Origin: Fibrella aestuarina BUZ 2
GTDB lineage: Bacteria; Bacteroidota; Bacteroidia; Cytophagales; Spirosomataceae
Assembly: GCF_000331105.1 (NCBI RefSeq)
Contig: NC_020054.1
Span: forward strand, 4,266,257-4,330,256
Direction: 5' to 3'
Length of the DNA: 64,000 nucleotides
A program made the position numbers and the translations under genes. Below, in pieces: positions 32,435 through 42,010 of the stretch; position 1 is the first letter of the stretch, and each line of letters begins with the position of its first letter. The notes under the pieces are model-generated. The model saw nothing but the letters and a program-made list of their open reading frames with translations. It searched no databases and had not been told where the DNA came from.

Positions 32435-34339
32435 TCAGCGGTATCCGTCGTTCAGGGCCTCAATCGCCTGCTGTAGCTCGTCGGTGGTGGCTTGTGCGTT
32501 GTCAGAGTAGCCCGCGCTACGGTAGCGTATCCGCCCTTGCGCGTCAATCAGGATGGTCGACGGCAGCAGTTTTACGCCGTAGGCATCGGCCATTTTCCGG
32601 TCCGGGTCGAGTAGTACGGGGCTGGCGCCAATCTGTTTGGCGGCAACAGCCCGCACAGCGGCTTTGGCGGCGGTTTCGTGGGTATTCACAAACAAAAACT
32701 GCACGCTAGGTACGTTCCTGAAGCTGTTGCGAACCTGGAGTTTGGGCGGCAACGATGCCCGACAGGGCTCGCACCAGGTCGCCCAGAAATCGAGCACCAC
32801 GACCTTGCCCCGCAGACTCGCCAGCGATACCCGCCGCCCGTTGAGGGCCATGAGCGTAAACGGCGGGGCCGGTTCGTCGGTAAACTTGTCCATCACGACG
32901 GCGCGGCGGTCAGCAGCCTCAATAAGGGCCAGGTTGTGCTGGTAGGTGGCCAGTTCGCGCGTACCGCCCAGCCGCGCCGTTTGCCAGTCGCGCAGGCTGC
33001 TGCGCAGGCTCGCCGTGGTCCGGTTGGCGCGTACGACCGTCAGCATAAAGGGCAGCACCGAATCGGCCCGGCTCGTTTTCTGCGCACACAGCCAGATGCG
33101 TTCGTTGGTGGTGGGGTCGGTTTGCCGCGGCGGCGTGCTGGTCCAGATCTCCCGGTAGCGATTCAAGGCGGGCAAATACCGGTTCTGCTCGTAAAGGGCA
33201 TGGGCTGATACCGCCTGCGCGGCCCGGATCTGCCCCGCCCGTTCCATCGCCAGCTGCTTATTCGTCGGGGGTACCGGGCGCTTGCCAAACGCCCAGATGG
33301 CCCGGTTGGCCAGCCAGTCGGCCTGGGGCATGCCCCGCCCTTCTTTGGCCAGCTGATGCGCGAACGACAACAGCAGGACCGGATCGGTTTCCGGGTCGGC
33401 TTCAGCACCCATAAACTCCACCAGTTCGCGCAGCTTATCCGCTTTGAAGTACGCCTCGGCGACCGCACTCACAGCCACGCCCCGGTAGGGCGAACGCGGC
33501 AGGGTAGCCACAAAATCATTGAAATTTGCCCGCTTTTTTCCCAGATCCGGCTCGGCGGCGATCTGCGCCACGCGGGCTTTCTGGGCGGCATCGCTGCTGT
33601 GGTCGACGCTGCTGATGCGGTCGCGGGCTTTCTGGGCCAGTTGCGGCTCGTTGAGCTGGGTGTACAGTTCGGCGGCGGCGCGCAGATCGGCGGGCGTCAG
33701 ATTAGCCGTCTCGCTCGTCAGGTACGCGTCGATGTCGGCCAGGCAGGTTTGCCGGTAGTCGGGACGGGTTTGGCCCTGTTGGCCTTCCCGTAGTTTGGCC
33801 CGCACCAGATCGGCCCAGTAGAGCGGGCGGGTGGTGGGGTGCCGGGCAATTTCCTGCTCATACTGCCCAACGGCCCAGGCCCAGTCGGGTTTGACCTTGA
33901 GCAGGTACGGAAACGACGTGCGCATCAGCACCGACGCCTGCCCACCCACGGCATGAGGCAGCACCGCGCCGGTTTTGCTGTGAAGCAGGATGGGGTAAAA
34001 ATGCGCGTTGTTGTGATCGATCAGCGCCGGGTTGTTTCGGCTCTGGAACGCGACTAACAGCCCCGCTACCTCTTTAAACGGAATCTTAATCGTTCCCACG
34101 AAGGCTGAGCCGGTCGGCACGGCCGGGGCCGTTTCCGACTGGCTCAGCCGCATCTGCGCCGGGGAGCCGTAGCGCAGAAACACTGCCTGAATGTCGGTTT
34201 CGCCAATTAGCGGGCCGGTAGGTGTGTAGGTAAACGACACGACGCCATCGATTTTGGGCCGGTCGGGCGTGAAGCGAAGCTGAGCCAGTGCGGCGGTTAC
34301 ACTGAGCAAAAACAGGCAGGGTGTGAGATAGCGATTCAT
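32435..34339 (-). CDS. TlpA-like thioredoxin-fold protein with long helical N-terminal region
   Basis: The 634-residue protein has a signal peptide (YLTPCLFLLSVTAALA-Q), an N-terminal beta domain (about 20-130), a long alpha-helical region with repeats like TPR (about 130-470) and a C-terminal TlpA/AhpC-type thioredoxin domain (about 490-634). The redox motif is WATWCEPCRASLP. Such proteins reduce disulfides or act in cytochrome maturation and stress tolerance in the periplasm. A close paralogue follows upstream on the same strand; the two probably arose by tandem duplication. Confidence 0.88.
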   Translation of the reverse strand: MNRYLTPCLFLLSVTAALAQLRFTPDRPKIDGVVSFTYTPTGPLIGETDIQAVFLRYGSPAQMRLSQSETAPAVPTGSAFVGTIKIPFKEVAGLLVAFQSRNNPALIDHNNAHFYPILLHSKTGAVLPHAVGGQASVLMRTSFPYLLKVKPDWAWAVGQYEQEIARHPTTRPLYWADLVRAKLREGQQGQTRPDYRQTCLADIDAYLTSETANLTPADLRAAAELYTQLNEPQLAQKARDRISSVDHSSDAAQKARVAQIAAEPDLGKKRANFNDFVATLPRSPYRGVAVSAVAEAYFKADKLRELVEFMGAEADPETDPVLLLSFAHQLAKEGRGMPQADWLANRAIWAFGKRPVPPTNKQLAMERAGQIRAAQAVSAHALYEQNRYLPALNRYREIWTSTPPRQTDPTTNERIWLCAQKTSRADSVLPFMLTVVRANRTTASLRSSLRDWQTARLGGTRELATYQHNLALIEAADRRAVVMDKFTDEPAPPFTLMALNGRRVSLASLRGKVVVLDFWATWCEPCRASLPPKLQVRNSFRNVPSVQFLFVNTHETAAKAAVRAVAAKQIGASPVLLDPDRKMADAYGVKLLPSTILIDAQGRIRYRSAGYSDNAQATTDELQQAIEALNDGYR

Positions 34340-34418
34340 AGCCGTAAGCTACTGATTAGTACGCACTCACCTGCAAAAAGCGGACCTAATCCCTGAAGAA
34401 CGAAGCCGATTTTGGCGG

Positions 34419-36386
34419 TTACATCTCTTTCAGGGCTTCGATCACCAGCGTCAGTTCGTCGGCGGTGGCTTCGGCATTGCCCGAATAGCCAATGCTGCGG
34501 TATCGTACCCGGCCTTTGGGGTCGATGATAACCTTCGTGGGAATACCCTGCACCCCGTAGGCGTCGGACACCCGCTGGTTTAGATCGAGCGGTATTACGC
34601 CGGTATAGGGCTGACGGGCCACGAAATTCTGCACCCGGCTGACGGGACCCCCTTCGCGGGTGTTGACGAACAGAAACTGCACGTTGGGGTCATTTTTGAA
34701 GTAATCGCGCGCCTGCCGCATGGCCGGGAAGGAAGCAACGCAGGGCCCGCACCAGGTCGCCCAGAAATCGAGCACCACGACTTTACCCCGCAGCCCCGCC
34801 AGCGAAACCGTTTTGCCGTCGAGGGTCGTCAGCGTAAAGCCGGGGGCGGGTTGGTTCACAAACTGTTCGGCTAGTTCGGCGCGGCGATCGGCGCGGTAGT
34901 CGGCTTCGAGCGTGCGCAGGTACGTTGTCGCCTGCGCCGCACCACCCAGCCGCGGCGTCTGCCACTCGATGAGGCTGCTGCGCAGGCGCGGGGTGGCCCG
35001 CCCTTCGCGCACGACGCTTTCGATAAAAGGCAGTACCGAATCGGCCCGGCTGGCGCGTTGGGCACACAGCCAGGTACGTTCGTTGGTGCGGACGTCGGTC
35101 TGGTCGGGGGTCAGGCTGGTGGCGGCTTCGCGGTAGGCCGTCAGCGCGGGCAGGAGGCGATTTTGTTGTTCGAGCGCATGCCCCAGCGCAGCCTGCGCGG
35201 CCCGGATCTGAGCCACCCGATCCTGGCCACTATTGCGGGGAGCAGGCACCTGCCGAAACACAGCAATAGCCCGGTTGGCGATCCACTCGGCCTGGGGCAA
35301 ACCGCGCCCCTCTTCGGCCATCTGCTGGGCAAAACTGAGCAGGAGCGCAGGGTCAGTGGCGGTTACCGGCTGGGCGGTCAGGAAGTGGACCAGTTCCTTG
35401 AACTGACCGGGTTTGAAGTACGCTTCGGCCACCGAACTCACCAGCACCGCCCGGTAGGCCGAAGTCGGAAATGCCTGTGTAAACGAGGAAAAGGCGGTTA
35501 GCTTTCGGCCCAGATCCGGCTCGGCCCGAACGGCTTCGGCCCTCGCTTTTTGGGCCGCGTCGCCCGCCGGGTCTACCGTTTTGATGCGATCACGGGTCTG
35601 TTGGGCCAGTTTGGGTTCATTCAGTTGGTCATAAAGCTGGGCGGCGGTAGTCAGGTCAGCGGGCGAAGGCGCGGGTTTCTGGCTGTCCAGGTACGTGGCA
35701 ATGTCGGTCAGGGCCGTCTGCCGGAAATTGACCGGCGATGGCGCGCGACCAGCTGGCGCGCGTTTGGTGGCGCCACCTCTGGCCGAAGCGCGCGTACCGG
35801 CTGGCGCCGATGTAGCGGGACCACTTTCGGCCTGCCGCATTTTGGCCAGAATCAGGTCGGCCCAATACAGCGGCCGGGTGGTGGGGTGCTGCTGAAGCTC
35901 CCGTTCATACTGCCCAACCGTCCAGGCCCAGTCGGGTTTGATTTTCATGGCGTAGGGAAACGCCGTGCGGACCATCACTGACGCCTGCCCGCCCGTGGCG
36001 TGGGGCTGCACGTTACCGTCGGCGGTGTGGAGCAGAATGGGGTAAAAATGGGTGTTGTTATGGTCGATCAGGGCGGGCTTGGCTTTACTCTGGAAGGCCA
36101 TCAGGAAGCCCGCTACGTCTTTTTTAGGCACTTTCACCTCGCCGATCACGCTGTTGCCCACCCGCACGGCCGTGGCTGTTTCGGGCTGGCTCAACCGCAT
36201 CACCAGCGGCGATCCGTAGCGCACGTAACGCCCTTCGATGGTCGTTTCACTGGCCAGCATTGCGTTGGGAGTGTACGTAAACGAGACCACGTCGCCGGGT
36301 TGGGGCCGCTCGGGCGTGTAACGAAACTGAGCCAGCAAGGGCGTGGTCGATAGTAGAAAAAAGGAAAGAAGAAGCCGTGCATTCAT
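34419..36386 (-). CDS. TlpA-like thioredoxin-fold protein, paralogue
   Basis: The 655-residue protein has the same layout as its neighbour: signal peptide (LLLSFFLLSTTPLLA-Q), beta domain, helical repeats and a C-terminal thioredoxin domain with WATWCGPCVASFP. It differs by an insertion of about 30 residues rich in Ala, Arg, Gly and Pro (about 195-225), which is low in complexity and absent from the paralogue. The start at 36386 fits the signal peptide; a TATCTTCC sequence lies 4 nt upstream and may be a weak -7 element. Confidence 0.88.
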   Translation of the reverse strand: MNARLLLSFFLLSTTPLLAQFRYTPERPQPGDVVSFTYTPNAMLASETTIEGRYVRYGSPLVMRLSQPETATAVRVGNSVIGEVKVPKKDVAGFLMAFQSKAKPALIDHNNTHFYPILLHTADGNVQPHATGGQASVMVRTAFPYAMKIKPDWAWTVGQYERELQQHPTTRPLYWADLILAKMRQAESGPATSAPAGTRASARGGATKRAPAGRAPSPVNFRQTALTDIATYLDSQKPAPSPADLTTAAQLYDQLNEPKLAQQTRDRIKTVDPAGDAAQKARAEAVRAEPDLGRKLTAFSSFTQAFPTSAYRAVLVSSVAEAYFKPGQFKELVHFLTAQPVTATDPALLLSFAQQMAEEGRGLPQAEWIANRAIAVFRQVPAPRNSGQDRVAQIRAAQAALGHALEQQNRLLPALTAYREAATSLTPDQTDVRTNERTWLCAQRASRADSVLPFIESVVREGRATPRLRSSLIEWQTPRLGGAAQATTYLRTLEADYRADRRAELAEQFVNQPAPGFTLTTLDGKTVSLAGLRGKVVVLDFWATWCGPCVASFPAMRQARDYFKNDPNVQFLFVNTREGGPVSRVQNFVARQPYTGVIPLDLNQRVSDAYGVQGIPTKVIIDPKGRVRYRSIGYSGNAEATADELTLVIEALKEM

Positions 36387-36557
36387 AGTCGGAAGATAGC
36401 GCACAGGGCGTAGACTATAGCACAATAGGCCCGTAATCTGATCGACGTGTACACGACTCGACCCGGGTTGACCTACCGCCAAGTAACCATTTTACGGCGT
36501 CGTACACCAGGTTGAGACAAGCCAACGTTTATCGGGAAAATAAGTACGTCTAACGCT

Positions 36558-39500
36558 ATGAGATCATTCTTTACGGTAAGCCTAGTGGCCCTGGTGATGG
36601 CTATTGGCTTGTTATGGCCAACGATTACGCAGGCTACCCATGTGCGGGCGGGTGAAATCACGACCCGGCGCCTGCCCAGCTCCGGGTCGGCCCTGACGTA
36701 TGAAATTACCCTGACGGCTTATTATGATGTCACCAACCGGCTAAGCCAGGACGCCGCCGCCGCCGCTACCGAATCCCTCTTCTGCTTTGGTGATGGCAAT
36801 TTCCAGAACGTACCCCGCCTGTCGATTCGACCACTCAATGCTGCCACCACGGTCAACATCTATCGGATTGTGTACACCTACGCCGGTCCAGGTACGTATA
36901 CCATCTCAGCGCGGGTCATCAACCGCAACGACAACACCCGCAACATCAACAACGGCAACTCGCTCAACGTCAACTTCTTCGTCTCCACCACAATCTCTGC
37001 CAATGGGTCGCTGGGGTTGAATTCGAACCCCGTGCTGCTCAACGCCCCCGTCGACACGGCCCGCATTAGCCAGCGCTACTGCCACAACCCCGCTGCCTTC
37101 GACCCCGATGGCGACAGCCTTTCCTATCGTATCGCCACGCCCCAGCGATCAGCCGACGAGATCGGTAACGTGAATGCTGTAGCCTGCCGGTCGCTGCCCG
37201 TGCCGGTTTATGTGCTCCCTAATGTGATTGGGGCACCGGGTCGGACCGAAGCGGGGAGCTCACCGGCCACCTTCACCGTCGACCCCCGCACCGGCGACGT
37301 CTGCTGGGACGCCCCCGTCGAGGCCGGCCAGTACAACTACGCCTTCGTCATCCAGGAATGGCGACAGGGCGTCTTGATCGGGGAGATCACCCGCGACGTG
37401 CAGGTCATCGTCCTCGACGGACCCAACAAACGACCCCTCATCGACCCCATCGCCGACATCTGCGCCGAGGCGGGCAGCCTCATCACCCAGGCCATCCGCG
37501 CCACCGACCCCGATGGCAACCGCATCCTGTTGCAGGGCTACGGCGGGCCCTTCAACCGCACCCCCGAGGGCACCCAGTATGCCCCCGCCCTGCTGCCCCC
37601 CGCCTACGCCAGCCTCACCCCGGCGGCCTCCCAGCCTTCGCCCGCTACGGGCACCTTCTCCTGGCAGACTAACTGCAGCCAGCTGCGGCAGGACCCCTAC
37701 CAGATCACCATCAAGGCCACCGACCAGCCCCCCCGGGGCACGGCCTTCTCGCTCAACTCCTACGAGACCTTCGGGGTGCGGCTCATCGCCCCCCGCCCCC
37801 AGAACCTGACGGCCCGCCCCCTGGCCGGGGTGGGCACCAGCGGGCGGGCCATCCAGCTCAACTGGAGCGGCTACAGCTGCCTGCCCCCCACACCACCGGC
37901 TGACCAGCAGCCCTCGCAGATGATCGTGTATCGCCAGGAAGGCTGCGATACGCGCAACCCGCCCTCTTGCACCACGGGCATCCTCTCGGGCTACACCCGC
38001 ATCGGCAGCGTGCCTTTGACGGCTACCACCTTCACCGACACCACCAACCTTAGGCGGGGCGTGAGCTACACCTACCGCATCGTGGCCCAATTCGCCCTGC
38101 CCACCGGAGGGGAGAGCGTCGTCTCGGCGGGCGTCTGCCTGAGCCTGCCGCTGCTGGCCCCGGTCCTCACCCAGGTCACCGTCGATAGCACCGGACCGGC
38201 CACCGGCGCGGGCCGCGGGGTGATCACCGTGCGCTGGAGCCGGCCCATCGGGCTTAACCCCGCCGACGGGGGCGGTCCCTTCCAGTACCGGCTGCTGCGG
38301 GCCGAGGGGGCCACCAGCACGGCCTTCACCCAGCTGACGGCGGTGAGCACGGGCCTGCTGCCCTCGGTGGTGGACACTTTTTTTGTGGACCGGGGGGTGA
38401 ACACCGCCGGGGCCGTCTACCGCTACCGGCTGGAGTTCTACACCACCGTCAACGGCCAGTTGCTGCGCCAGGAGACCACCGAGATCGCCAACAGCGTGCG
38501 GCTGAGCGCCACGGGCGGCATCCGTCAGATCGAGTTGAGCTGGGCGGCCGCTGTGCCCTGGAGCAACGACAACCAGACGCACCTGGTGTATCGCAGCCGC
38601 ACGGGTCCGGCGGGCCCCTTCAACCTGATCGCCCAGGTAGCCGTGCAGGGGCCGGCCACCTACCGCTACGTGGACAGCGGGGCCGACCTGGTGGCCTCCG
38701 ACGGCAACACCAGTGGGGCCCTCTCGCTGGACAGCAGCTATTGCTACCGGGTGCAAACGGTGGGCCAGTATGCTGACCCCACCATCCGGGCTCGCACGGG
38801 GCGGTTGCTGAATTTCAGTCAGATTCAGTGCGCCTCGCCGGGCGACACCACCCGGCCCTGCGCCCCGGCCCTGACGGTGGATCAGCTCAACTGCGCCAAT
38901 CTGGCCCCCGACGCCTTCTGCAACCAGGCGAGCTTTGCCAACACGCTGACCTGGAGCTACCCCACCCAGGTGGGGGGGCAGGCCTGCGACGCGCGCATCG
39001 CCTCCTACAACCTGTACTATGCCCGCTACGAGGGAGACAGCCTGCGGCTGCTGGCCAACATCCCGGCCCCGACCACCACGTTTGTGCATCAGAATCTGAC
39101 CACGGTAGCGGGCTGCTATGAGGTGCGGGCGGTGAACAACCGGGGTCTGGAGAGTGGGCCCAGCAACCGGGTGTGCAAGGACATCTGCCCGTTGTTTGCC
39201 TTGCCGAACTTGTTCACCCCCAACGGGGATGGCAAGAACGATGTGTTTACGCCGTTGCGGTGTCCTCGGTTTGTGGAGCGGGTGGAGGTGGTGATCTACA
39301 ACCGCTGGGGGGTGAAGGTCTACACCTCGGTGGGTGGCGAAGTCGCCTGGAATGGCAAGACGGGCGATGGTAGGGAGTTACCCGGTGGGTTGTACTACTA
39401 CGAGGTGCGGGTGGTATACGCGGGCTTGCAGCGCAACGCCGCCCCACAACTGATCAAGGGTTATGTGCAGCTCATCCGCGATGCCATCGGTATGCGGTGA
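36558..39500 (+). CDS. Type IX secretion cargo protein with gliding-motility C-terminal domain
   Basis: The 980-residue protein has a signal peptide (about 1-27), an N-terminal PKD-like region (FGDGNFQNVPRLS, then YTYAGPGTYTISARVINRND), several Ig or fibronectin type III-like domains (about 300-860) and a C-terminal sorting domain typical of type B T9SS cargo (PNLFTPNGDGKNDVFTPL, then VVIYNRWGVKVY and LPGGLYYYEVRV). It should be exported through the T9SS and attached to or released from the cell surface. Adhesion is a likely role, though not shown. From about 37260 to 39200 the DNA is far more GC-rich than the rest of the gene. Confidence 0.92.
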   Translation: MRSFFTVSLVALVMAIGLLWPTITQATHVRAGEITTRRLPSSGSALTYEITLTAYYDVTNRLSQDAAAAATESLFCFGDGNFQNVPRLSIRPLNAATTVNIYRIVYTYAGPGTYTISARVINRNDNTRNINNGNSLNVNFFVSTTISANGSLGLNSNPVLLNAPVDTARISQRYCHNPAAFDPDGDSLSYRIATPQRSADEIGNVNAVACRSLPVPVYVLPNVIGAPGRTEAGSSPATFTVDPRTGDVCWDAPVEAGQYNYAFVIQEWRQGVLIGEITRDVQVIVLDGPNKRPLIDPIADICAEAGSLITQAIRATDPDGNRILLQGYGGPFNRTPEGTQYAPALLPPAYASLTPAASQPSPATGTFSWQTNCSQLRQDPYQITIKATDQPPRGTAFSLNSYETFGVRLIAPRPQNLTARPLAGVGTSGRAIQLNWSGYSCLPPTPPADQQPSQMIVYRQEGCDTRNPPSCTTGILSGYTRIGSVPLTATTFTDTTNLRRGVSYTYRIVAQFALPTGGESVVSAGVCLSLPLLAPVLTQVTVDSTGPATGAGRGVITVRWSRPIGLNPADGGGPFQYRLLRAEGATSTAFTQLTAVSTGLLPSVVDTFFVDRGVNTAGAVYRYRLEFYTTVNGQLLRQETTEIANSVRLSATGGIRQIELSWAAAVPWSNDNQTHLVYRSRTGPAGPFNLIAQVAVQGPATYRYVDSGADLVASDGNTSGALSLDSSYCYRVQTVGQYADPTIRARTGRLLNFSQIQCASPGDTTRPCAPALTVDQLNCANLAPDAFCNQASFANTLTWSYPTQVGGQACDARIASYNLYYARYEGDSLRLLANIPAPTTTFVHQNLTTVAGCYEVRAVNNRGLESGPSNRVCKDICPLFALPNLFTPNGDGKNDVFTPLRCPRFVERVEVVIYNRWGVKVYTSVGGEVAWNGKTGDGRELPGGLYYYEVRVVYAGLQRNAAPQLIKGYVQLIRDAIGMR

Positions 39501-39520
39501 TAGATAACTCTACCCGTTGC

Positions 39521-40054
39521 TTAGAGGCATGTGGCGGGCGTCAGGTGGAAGCTGCGCGTAAACAGGCGATGCTCGGTATAAACCGGGATAAACAGCAGCC
39601 TCCACTTGAGCGCTACGTCGATGGTATAAGCCAGTTCCGTCGGAGATACCTGCCGGTAGCTGACGGTACGGTCCCAGTCAAAAATGGGGAACAGATTATG
39701 CGCAAACGGACGTACCTCCAGCACAACCCGATTAAAAATCGAGTCGCGTGGGTACGTCAGGTGCGTCATGTTCTGGAGTTGAAGCGTGGGGGTTTTAACC
39801 AGGTAATTAACGTGCTGAAACCCGCTCAGGCTATCCCGCTGATAACAGCCGTTCAGTTGAGTCGGCACCCGGTCGGCGGGAGGAAAACGGTTGGATCGAC
39901 TAATCCAGAAAAACGCCAGAGCGAGAAGGGCTACCGTACCCACAAACCGAAAAGCTGGCAACGTTTTCGGCTGTCGATAAAACCAGTACTGCCAGGCCAG
40001 CACCACACCCAGCAGCAACGCGACGTTTAGGATCGTCCAGAGGCTATAGTTCAT
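39521..40054 (-). CDS. Membrane-anchored hypothetical protein
   Basis: The 177-residue protein has two hydrophobic helices (about 5-22 and 32-52) and then a soluble domain of about 115 residues with no recognised motif. The start at 40054 is chosen because the first helix begins there. It lies 19 nt downstream of argH in the same direction and is probably co-transcribed with it, without a clear functional link. Confidence 0.65.
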   Translation of the reverse strand: MNYSLWTILNVALLLGVVLAWQYWFYRQPKTLPAFRFVGTVALLALAFFWISRSNRFPPADRVPTQLNGCYQRDSLSGFQHVNYLVKTPTLQLQNMTHLTYPRDSIFNRVVLEVRPFAHNLFPIFDWDRTVSYRQVSPTELAYTIDVALKWRLLFIPVYTEHRLFTRSFHLTPATCL

Positions 40055-40073
40055 ATCAAGTGACGTACCCAGT

Positions 40074-41411
40074 TCAGGCCAATAATGCCCGTTCGGCTTG
40101 CTGGGTACGTTCGGCACCGAAGCCAGCGAGGGCATCCTGCATCGCTTCAACGATGTGCTCGTTCATCAGGTTACCGATACTGCCTTCGTGGGTGTGGTGT
40201 AGCTCACGGGGGGGCTGATAGGTGTGCTCGGCGATTTCTTTACCCACGGTGCGGTACGCCTCGCGGAACGGCACGCCTTCCAGCACCAACGCATTGACCC
40301 GCTCCACGCTGAACAGCAGGTCGTATTTGGGATCGTCGAGCAGATTGGGTTTTACCTGCACGTGTTCGAGCATATAGTCGGCGATGTGGAGGCAGTCGAG
40401 CAGGTCGTCGAAGGCGGGCATCAGCACCTCTTTCAAGATCTGCATGTCGCGGTGATAGCCGGAGGGCAGGTTGCTCAGCACCAGCGTCACCTCCATAGGC
40501 AGGGCTTTCAAGCGGTTGCACTTGGCCCGCAGCAGTTCGGCCACGTCGGGGTTTTTCTTATGCGGCATGATGCTGCTCCCCGTCGTGAGGGCTTCGGGCA
40601 GGATCAGGAAACCGAAATTCTGGCTGTTATAGAGGCAAACATCCATCGCCAGCCGCGAGAGCGTACTGGCGATCGCCGCCAGCGCGTTCAGCGCCGTCTG
40701 TTCGGTTTTGCCCCGGCTCATCTGCGCATACACCACATTGACGTGCATACCCTCGAAGCCCAGCAGGTCGGTGGTGAGCGTGCGGTTGAGGGGGAACGAC
40801 GAGCCGTAGCCCGCCCCCGACCCCAGCGGGTTGCGGTTGGCAAAGCGGTAGGCTGTTTGCAGCGTCAGCATATCGTCGGCGAGGGCTTCGGCGTAGGCGC
40901 CAAACCACAGGCCAAACGACGACGGCATGGCGATTTGCAGGTGCGTGTAGCCCGGCAGCAAATCGGCCTTATGCTCGTCGGAGCGGGCGATGAGCCGGTC
41001 AAATACACGGTGGGTCGCTTCGGCCACCTGCCACAGCCGCGTGCGGGTGAACAGCTTCAGATCCACCAGCACCTGATCGTTGCGCGACCGGCCCGAATGG
41101 ATTTTTTTGCCTACGTCGCCCAGTACCCGCGTCAGTTGCAGTTCCACCTGCGAGTGCACGTCTTCCACGCCGTCCTCGATCACAAACTGCCCCGCTTCGA
41201 TTTGCCCGTAGATGGTTTTCAACTCACCCTGTAACGCGGTCAGTTCGTCGGTGGTGAGCAGGCCGATGGTTTCGAGCATCCGGGCGTGCGCCAGGTTACC
41301 CAACACGTCGAACGGAGCCAGGTGCAGGTCCATCTCACGGTCGCGGCCGACCGTAAAGCGTTCTATTTCAGCGGCAGTTGATACGCCGTCTTTTTGCCAA
41401 AGCTTAGCCAA
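40074..41411 (-). CDS. argH: Argininosuccinate lyase
   Basis: ArgH splits argininosuccinate into arginine and fumarate, the last step of arginine synthesis. The 445-residue protein shows the fumarase/aspartase superfamily signature GSSIMPHKKNPD (about 277-288), the segments HSGRSRNDQV (about 107-116) and LPGYTHLQIAMP (about 154-165). It works as a homotetramer in the cytoplasm. A hairpin (41440-41458) and a GACCTTTG element (41469-41462, minus strand) lie upstream. No other arginine genes are near. Confidence 0.96.
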   Translation of the reverse strand: MAKLWQKDGVSTAAEIERFTVGRDREMDLHLAPFDVLGNLAHARMLETIGLLTTDELTALQGELKTIYGQIEAGQFVIEDGVEDVHSQVELQLTRVLGDVGKKIHSGRSRNDQVLVDLKLFTRTRLWQVAEATHRVFDRLIARSDEHKADLLPGYTHLQIAMPSSFGLWFGAYAEALADDMLTLQTAYRFANRNPLGSGAGYGSSFPLNRTLTTDLLGFEGMHVNVVYAQMSRGKTEQTALNALAAIASTLSRLAMDVCLYNSQNFGFLILPEALTTGSSIMPHKKNPDVAELLRAKCNRLKALPMEVTLVLSNLPSGYHRDMQILKEVLMPAFDDLLDCLHIADYMLEHVQVKPNLLDDPKYDLLFSVERVNALVLEGVPFREAYRTVGKEIAEHTYQPPRELHHTHEGSIGNLMNEHIVEAMQDALAGFGAERTQQAERALLA

Positions 41412-41498
41412 TGCGTAAATGAAGGATTGCGTGAATAATCGGCTTGCTATACAAGCCGACGCAAAGGTCGCACAGAAAGTGGAGGACGCCCAACCGGC

Positions 41499-41837
41499 TT
41501 ACGGGGTACGTTGCCAAATCTCAGTTTTCTCGGTGGCTTCCTTGAAAAAATCGGGACAGTCGCCGCGTCCCCATCCACCACCGGTCGAACAGATGGTCTG
41601 GCAATCGCTGTCCAGCACCAGGCTGGGCGCGTCGCAGCAGTCCGACAGGGTAAAATACACGTACCGGTTTTGGTATTTATACCGCGTGATCGTGACAACA
41701 GGCCACCGATTGCTTGCCTGTCCGTTCTGCTGGATAATGGCCTGAATGCAGGCAGGTACGTCGGTTGGCGTTGGCTCAGTCGCCCGGCCGCAGGCGAGTA
41801 ACAGCGATAGCCCAAGGAGTATAGCGTAGCCCTTCAT
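41499..41837 (-). CDS. Small cysteine-rich lipoprotein
   Basis: The 112-residue protein has a lipoprotein leader (LSLLLACGR, Cys near 16) and six further cysteines, including CCD and a C-terminal CSTGGGWGRGDCPDF pattern. Small lipoproteins with a tyrosine-rich middle (YKYQNRYVYF), a CCD and a glycine-rich end are common in Bacteroidota and have no known function. Disulfide bonds are likely in the mature form. Confidence 0.7.
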   Translation of the reverse strand: MKGYAILLGLSLLLACGRATEPTPTDVPACIQAIIQQNGQASNRWPVVTITRYKYQNRYVYFTLSDCCDAPSLVLDSDCQTICSTGGGWGRGDCPDFFKEATEKTEIWQRTP

Positions 41838-41964
41838 AATCGGTCATTTTTGATCGTAGAGTCTACTTCGGGCGGTTTCGTTGGGAGGCGGTTCAACAAA
41901 AGCCGTTCACGCTATAGTCAGGGTTTCGCAGCGATCCCAACCCTCGAAACATCAAACCCCCGCC

Positions 41965-41972
41965 TATCTTTG
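41965..41972 (+). promoter_or_regulatory. -7 promoter element TATCTTTG of manA
   Basis: TATCTTTG matches TAnnTTTG; the start codon at 42011 lies 38 nt downstream. Confidence 0.6.
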
Positions 41973-42010
41973 CCGGTTCAAGAGTCAGACGACATAACGA
42001 ATCAACCGCA

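Noticed and set aside
37260..39089. 609-codon open frame on the minus strand
   Set aside because: It mirrors the GC-rich part of the T9SS cargo gene; rich in Gly, Ala, Val and Gln without any domain.
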